Source of the DNA: RGIG4103 sp045644605
GTDB taxonomy: Bacteria > Bacillota > Clostridia > RUG12999
NCBI GenBank assembly: GCA_045644605.1
Contig: JAZRHB010000104.1
Span: 1 to 11,403, forward strand
Reading direction: 5' to 3'
Length of the DNA: 11,403 bases
Shown here: positions 7,822 to 11,403 of the stretch, in pieces
Layout: every line of letters begins with the position of its first letter
Position numbering within the stretch: position 1 is the stretch's first letter
The notes under the pieces: model-generated
Databases searched by the model: none
Told to the model about the DNA's origin: nothing
Seen by the model: only the letters and a program-made list of their open reading frames with translations
Program-made: the position numbers and the translations under genes

Positions 7822-7870
7822 CAGCCTTTCCCTACTAAAAAAGTTAAAGTTGTTGCGAAGGCTGTTTTTT
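7822..7870 (+). terminator. Terminator-like hairpin in the ATP-grasp leader (possible attenuator)
   Basis: CAGCCTT (7822-7828) pairs exactly with AAGGCTG (7858-7864), followed at once by TTTTTT (7865-7870), the form of an intrinsic terminator. The 29-nt loop has no strong internal stem, so the hairpin is weaker than the one at 7726. It lies after P1 and before the ATP-grasp start, so it could attenuate the operon or end a short RNA of about 73 nt. I recognise no known riboswitch class. Confidence 0.5.
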
Positions 7871-7893
7871 ATTGCGGAATAAAGGAGGTATAT

Positions 7894-9195
7894 ATGACAG
7901 ACTTAAAAGAGAAAAAACTGCTTATAATCGGCGGAGCTTTTCAGCACGTTAAACTTGTAGAGGCGGCAAAAGAACTTGGTGTTGTTACATATGTAACTGA
8001 CTATTTACCACTGGAAAAAGCACCGGCTAAACAAATAGCAGATAAATACTTTATGTATAATATTGATGAAATTGATGAAATTGTTGATATGTGTAAAAAA
8101 GAAAAAATTGACGGGGTAATTTCAACATCACTTGATGCCTGTCAAAGACCATATCAGCAGATTTGCGAAAGATTGGATCTTCCGTGTTTCGGAACAAAAG
8201 AACAGTTTTTTACTTTAACCGATAAAACAGCATTTAAAAAAGCGTGTATAAAATACGGACTTGATGTAATTCCGGAATATCAGGAATCGGATTTTGAAAC
8301 GGAAGAAACCTGTAAAAACAACGTAACTTTCCCGATTTTTATTAAACCGTGTGATAGCAGAGGTTCCCGCGGACAGTCAATTTGTAATACATATGAAGAA
8401 GCGAAAAATGGAATTGATTTTGCAAAATCAGAAAGTGCAAGCAGAAAAATAGTTATAGAAAAATATATGGGTCAGGCAAACGACTTTTCAATGACTATCC
8501 TTATGCTGAACGGCAAAGCATATCCTATAAGAACGGTTGACCGGGTTCTCGGTAAATATGAAGACGGGCTTGATAAACTTGCGGTAGGTGCCGTAATGCC
8601 TTCTGTATTTACCAATATTTATATGGAAAAAGCACATACCAAAGTAGAGCATTTTTATAAATCCTTAGGTATAGAAAACGCACCGGTATTTATGCAGGGA
8701 TTTGTAGATGGAGATACGGTAAGGTTTTATGATCCGGGACTTCGGCTTCCCGGTGGCGAATACGAAAGGGTATTTGCATATGTTATGGGCAGAAACCCGT
8801 TATATCCGCTTATTGAAATTGCATTGACGGGAAAAGTTTCAAAAGAAAGTGAAGTATTTTCGAAAAAAGATGTAATGCTTGGCGGCAAAATAACAGGACA
8901 GGTTTTGCCTACCTTGAAACCGGGAATAATATCAAAAATCAGCGGTGTGGATGAAATAAGAAACCATCCGGATGTTGTTTCTGTATTTGAACGATACACA
9001 GTAGGCGACGAAATAAAACCGACCCATAACGTAGGTCAGCGTTTTGCAGAAATAAATATTGTTTGTGACAGTAATGCGCAGTTGTCTGAAGTTACAAAAT
9101 GGGTATATAATACACTTAAAATTATGGATACAAATGGTGATGATATGAAAATTTCAATGGTTGATCCGGATGTATTCTTGAAGAGAGGAGAATAA
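7894..9195 (+). CDS. ATP-grasp domain protein (carboxylate-amine ligase-like)
   Basis: 433 aa, soluble. ATP-grasp enzymes join a carboxylate to an amine or thiol through an acyl-phosphate. Residues 8-110 form a Rossmann-like pre-ATP-grasp domain (LLIIGGAFQHVKLVEAA), with D127 of LTDK near the start of the grasp. FIKPCDSRGSRGQS (149-162) has K151 and the glycine-rich ATP loop; IEKYMGQANDFSM starts at 188, with E189 as the usual adenine-contact Glu. The metal loop reads FYDPGLRLPGG (278-288) instead of the usual E-x-N-P-R-GG: Asp280 replaces Glu and Gly282 replaces Asn, while R284 is kept. Related ATP-grasp proteins in polysaccharide and peptide clusters can vary here, so inactivity should not be assumed. 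The start follows AAAGGAGG (7881-7888). A TRAP-type permease begins 2 nt after the stop, so its substrate may be what that permease moves (inference). Precise reaction unknown. Confidence 0.85.
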   Translation: MTDLKEKKLLIIGGAFQHVKLVEAAKELGVVTYVTDYLPLEKAPAKQIADKYFMYNIDEIDEIVDMCKKEKIDGVISTSLDACQRPYQQICERLDLPCFGTKEQFFTLTDKTAFKKACIKYGLDVIPEYQESDFETEETCKNNVTFPIFIKPCDSRGSRGQSICNTYEEAKNGIDFAKSESASRKIVIEKYMGQANDFSMTILMLNGKAYPIRTVDRVLGKYEDGLDKLAVGAVMPSVFTNIYMEKAHTKVEHFYKSLGIENAPVFMQGFVDGDTVRFYDPGLRLPGGEYERVFAYVMGRNPLYPLIEIALTGKVSKESEVFSKKDVMLGGKITGQVLPTLKPGIISKISGVDEIRNHPDVVSVFERYTVGDEIKPTHNVGQRFAEINIVCDSNAQLSEVTKWVYNTLKIMDTNGDDMKISMVDPDVFLKRGE

Positions 9196-9197
9196 AA

Positions 9198-10559
9198 ATG
9201 CCAATAGAATTTTTGTATCTGGCGGTTGTTTTTGCTGTGGCAATAATAGGCTTTTCGTTTTTGAAAAGACCGCTTTATGAATGTATGCTTGCTGCGTTTG
9301 TTGTGCTGGTTGCAGTTACAGGAACGTGGTCAAGTGTAGGGGAATTTATATGGGATGCTATGACAGAACCAAGCTTATATGTAATTATAGTATTTGTTGT
9401 GTCAGCGATGCTTCTGTCAAAAACGAGTGTTATTGACGATTGTATAGCCATCATTCTTTCTGTCTTCGGCAGATTCAGAGGCGGTGCCGGGTTTGTCGCT
9501 ATTATCGGCAGCACCTATATGGGTTCATTGTCGGGTAGCGGCCCGGGGAACGTTGCAACCACAGGTGTATTTACAATACCTGCAATGAAAAAATCGGGAT
9601 TCCCTGCACATCTTGCAGCTAATGTTGAAGCACATGCAAGTACAATGGGGAATATGATTCCTCCGGCAGGAATGATAGCAATTGCTTTTGCAGCACTAGA
9701 TAAGCTTTATCCCAATACATATACAATGTCGCAGTATTGGATGCTTCTTTGGAGTATTGCAATCTGGTTTGTGATTCAGCGCATTCTTACAATGTATCTG
9801 ATGTGCAGATATTATAAAGTGCAGCCAATGAAAAAAGAAGACCTTCCAAGTTTCAGACAGTCGCTTAAACGTGGATGGAAAGCAATATTCCTTCCGATTA
9901 TAGTATTTTTGCCGTTTTTCCTTACAAGCAATTTTGAAGCATTCTTTAAAGAAAGACTCGGCAATGGATTTTCTTCGTTCTCAAACAGTATTTTGCTGTT
10001 TATCCCATCTCTTATCGTTATCTGTGGTATGCTTTTATCCGGTAAGGAAACGATTAAGAAAATGGACTTAAAATATAATTTCGAAGCTATCAAAAAAGGT
10101 ATGATGAGCGTTATTCCGACATCGGCACTTGTTCTTTTTGCATATTTCGTAAGTAACGTATTTGAAACAATTAATGTTGAAGTTGCAATCGGTCAGTTTA
10201 TCAGCGGACTTAATATGCCGCTTATATGGTTAGCACTTTTATTACCACTCTTTACTGCAATTCTCGGAATGCTTATTCCGGGGTCAACACAGGTTAAAAT
10301 TTTTGGTGGTATTATAATTTCTGTTATTGCTGCAGCAGGCGGAAATCCTATGATTGCAGCGGCTATGCTTCCGTGTATATGCGGTGCGATGCATGGTGTA
10401 ACTCCACCGTACTGTGCTTGCGTTTATACCGCTATGGGAATTGCTGAATCTGAACTTAAACCAACACTTAAAAACTGTATGGTATGGATTTTGATTCATT
10501 ATGCACTGTCCGTAATTACAATATTAGGTTGGCTTCCGCTGTATGGACTGATAGGGTAG
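9198..10559 (+). CDS. TRAP transporter large permease, DctM-type
   Basis: 453 aa, multi-spanning, no signal peptide. The N-terminal half holds GSLSGSGPGNVATTGVFTIP (about 109-128) followed by AMKKSGFPAHLAANVEAHAS and MGNMIPPAGMI, the re-entrant hairpin and helix core typical of DctM subunits of TRAP secondary transporters, closest to the TAXI type. The mirrored C-terminal half has IPGSTQVK and GVTPPYCACVYTAMGIAESE (from 401; P403-P404), the second hairpin. TRAP systems use a Na+ gradient to import organic acids and normally need a periplasmic or lipoprotein binding subunit and a small DctQ. Neither is recognisable here; only an 88-aa membrane protein follows. Length fits a stand-alone DctM rather than a fused QM. 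AGAGGAG at 9184-9190 inside the previous gene gives the start. Substrate cannot be deduced. Confidence 0.85.
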   Translation: MPIEFLYLAVVFAVAIIGFSFLKRPLYECMLAAFVVLVAVTGTWSSVGEFIWDAMTEPSLYVIIVFVVSAMLLSKTSVIDDCIAIILSVFGRFRGGAGFVAIIGSTYMGSLSGSGPGNVATTGVFTIPAMKKSGFPAHLAANVEAHASTMGNMIPPAGMIAIAFAALDKLYPNTYTMSQYWMLLWSIAIWFVIQRILTMYLMCRYYKVQPMKKEDLPSFRQSLKRGWKAIFLPIIVFLPFFLTSNFEAFFKERLGNGFSSFSNSILLFIPSLIVICGMLLSGKETIKKMDLKYNFEAIKKGMMSVIPTSALVLFAYFVSNVFETINVEVAIGQFISGLNMPLIWLALLLPLFTAILGMLIPGSTQVKIFGGIIISVIAAAGGNPMIAAAMLPCICGAMHGVTPPYCACVYTAMGIAESELKPTLKNCMVWILIHYALSVITILGWLPLYGLIG

Positions 10560-10563
10560 GAGG
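10558..10563 (+). promoter_or_regulatory. Ribosome binding site that decides the small-protein start
   Basis: AGGAGG overlaps the TAG stop of the permease (10557-10559) and sits 7 nt before the ATG at 10571. This selects 10571 over the in-frame upstream start at 10484, which lies inside the permease coding sequence and has no such site. Confidence 0.8.
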
Positions 10564-10570
10564 AACTGAA

Positions 10571-10837
10571 ATGAGAGAAAAAATATATAATACGCTCAAT
10601 AAAATTTACGGAATCATTATGACAATTTCGTTTTTTGGCGGAATTCTACCTCTGTTTGGCTTTATAGTAGCGCTTATCGTAGGCGGCACAACAGGAGAAG
10701 CAATTTCAGTATTCCTTTATAAACAGGTATACCCGTGGATAATTGCTCTTGCATCTCTGGCGGTTCTTGTAGGTCTTGTTGCTTCATATGTAGGAAAAAA
10801 GGAAAGCTTATCCGTAAAGAAAATAAACAGTAAATAG
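10571..10837 (+). CDS. Small two-helix membrane protein, possible TRAP accessory
   Basis: 88 aa. Two hydrophobic segments, about 13-38 (GIIMTISFFGGILPLFGFIVALIV) and 54-75 (YPWIIALASLAVLVGLVASYV), with a basic tail (KKESLSVKKINSK) likely on the cytosolic side, so both ends are probably inside. No known domain is recognised. It is coupled to the DctM-like permease, with a ribosome site overlapping that gene's stop, and is followed 7 nt later by a terminator. Position and size suggest a reduced partner replacing the four-helix DctQ, but this is inference. The longer in-frame reading from 10484 would add residues that overlap the permease and is not favoured. Confidence 0.75.
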   Translation: MREKIYNTLNKIYGIIMTISFFGGILPLFGFIVALIVGGTTGEAISVFLYKQVYPWIIALASLAVLVGLVASYVGKKESLSVKKINSK

Positions 10838-10844
10838 ACATTCC

Positions 10845-10874
10845 AAAAACGGCAGAGGTTTCTGCCGTTTTTTT
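10845..10874 (+). terminator. Intrinsic terminator of the ATP-grasp/TRAP operon
   Basis: AAAAACGGCAGA (10845-10856), loop GGTT, TCTGCCGTTTTTTT (10861-10874). The GC core is 7 bp, extended by A-T pairs, with seven Ts. The A-tract upstream makes it potentially bidirectional, though no reverse-strand gene is seen nearby. Confidence 0.92.
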
Positions 10875-10888
10875 ATGCAAATAAACTG

Positions 10889-10917
10889 TTGATTTATGTC
10901 ATGTTTAGGAGTATAAT
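10889..10917 (+). promoter_or_regulatory. Sigma-A promoter for the SulP gene
   Basis: TTGATT (10889-10894), 17-nt spacer, TATAAT (10912-10917). Start expected near 10924, leaving a leader of about 30 nt with AAGGAG (10940-10945) 9 nt before the ATG. The leader is too short to hold a riboswitch. Confidence 0.75.
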
Positions 10918-10954
10918 TATTACTTGTGATTTATATATAAAGGAGTTAATATAT

Positions 10955-11403
10955 ATGAAAGTATTTCAGCCTAAGCTTTTTACGGAACTGAAAAGCTATT
11001 CCGCAAAAAAGCTCACAAGTGACCTCATTGCCGGACTTATCGTGGCAATTATTGCACTTCCGCTTTCAATTGCGCTTGCAATTGCATCGGGCGTATCGCC
11101 GGAAAAAGGTCTTTACACTGCAATCGTTGCAGGGTTTGTAATTGCCCTTCTCGGCGGCAGTAAGGTTAATATATCGGGTCCGACTGCGGCATTTGCAACA
11201 ATAGTTGCAGGCATAGTTGCGCAGTACGGAATATCGGGGCTTGCCATTGCAACAATAATGGCAGGGTTAATCCTTATTTTAATGGGTGTATGTAAACTCG
11301 GTGCACTTATCAAATACATACCGGCAACCATAACAACAGGTTTCACATCCGGTATTGCGGTTACAATTGTGGCGGGTCAGCTTAAAGATTTCTTCGGTCT
11401 TAC
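10955..11403 (+). CDS. SulP-family anion transporter, 3' truncated by window end
   Basis: 149 codons visible, still open at the edge. Residues 22-50 (SDLIAGLIVAIIALPLSIAL and following GVSPEKGLY) match the first helices of SulP (SLC26) transporters. LLGGSKVNISGPTAAFATIV (65-84) contains the NISGPTAAF signature that forms the anion site, and IKYIPATITTGFTSGIAV (119-136) is the next conserved block. SulP proteins move sulfate, bicarbonate or dicarboxylates by symport or exchange; the window does not tell which. The full protein would be expected to have 12-14 helices and a C-terminal STAS domain, not visible here. It has its own promoter and follows a terminator, so it is independent of the TRAP operon. 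Confidence 0.93.
   Translation, partial: MKVFQPKLFTELKSYSAKKLTSDLIAGLIVAIIALPLSIALAIASGVSPEKGLYTAIVAGFVIALLGGSKVNISGPTAAFATIVAGIVAQYGISGLAIATIMAGLILILMGVCKLGALIKYIPATITTGFTSGIAVTIVAGQLKDFFGL

Noticed and set aside
7798..7870. Known small riboswitch (PreQ1, fluoride or guanidine type) in the ATP-grasp leader
   Set aside because: The loop contains an A-rich run loosely like PreQ1-I, but the first stem, loop and conserved tail do not fit any class I can recall.
10484..10837. 117-aa reading of the small membrane protein from 10484
   Set aside because: The extra 29 residues lie inside the permease gene and no good ribosome site precedes 10484; AGGAGG before 10571 supports the shorter form.

Overview
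The window looks like chromosome from a low-to-moderate GC Gram-positive anaerobe of the Bacillota, most likely class Clostridia. The signs are A/T-rich coding sequence, strong purine-rich ribosome binding sites (AAGGAGG/GGAGG) before almost every gene, near-consensus sigma-A promoters (TATAAT with 17-nt spacers), U-tract terminators, and a Pel operon of Gram-positive layout. There is no outer-membrane PelB/PelC, and a lipoprotein sits among the genes. I cannot name the species. All supported genes are on the + strand, and there are no tRNA, rRNA, CRISPR or IS elements.

Region 1 (1-7752) is the 3' part of a Pel-type exopolysaccharide operon. It holds, in order, a 5'-truncated DUF2194 protein with a polysaccharide-deacetylase-like core, the glycosyltransferase PelF, the membrane protein PelG, a CotH-kinase-fold lipoprotein, a VTC-type (polyphosphate polymerase/CYTH) protein and a DUF4956 membrane protein. 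The operon ends at a strong intrinsic terminator. pelF/pelG, pelG/cotH-like and cotH-like/VTC all overlap, so the CotH-VTC-DUF4956 tail is translated from the same message as the Pel synthase genes. The upstream part, where a c-di-GMP receptor (PelD-like) and PelE-like gene would be expected, lies outside the window.

Region 2 (7753-10874) is a second operon. A very strong promoter, an AT-rich palindrome and a terminator-like hairpin precede an ATP-grasp ligase, a TRAP DctM-type permease and an 88-aa two-helix membrane protein. An intrinsic terminator closes it. No TRAP substrate-binding protein is present.

Region 3 (10875-11403) has a well-formed promoter and the first 149 codons of a SulP-family anion transporter, cut by the window end.

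The most interesting content is the Pel operon tail. It combines a surface kinase-fold lipoprotein, a cytosolic polyphosphate-polymerase-fold enzyme and a membrane protein that by eye resembles MgtC/SapB. Together these suggest, as inference only, a phosphate-polymer or phosphorylation module tied to the biofilm polysaccharide. The second operon, with its unexplained leader, its ATP-grasp enzyme with an altered metal site and its permease without a binding protein, is the next best candidate.
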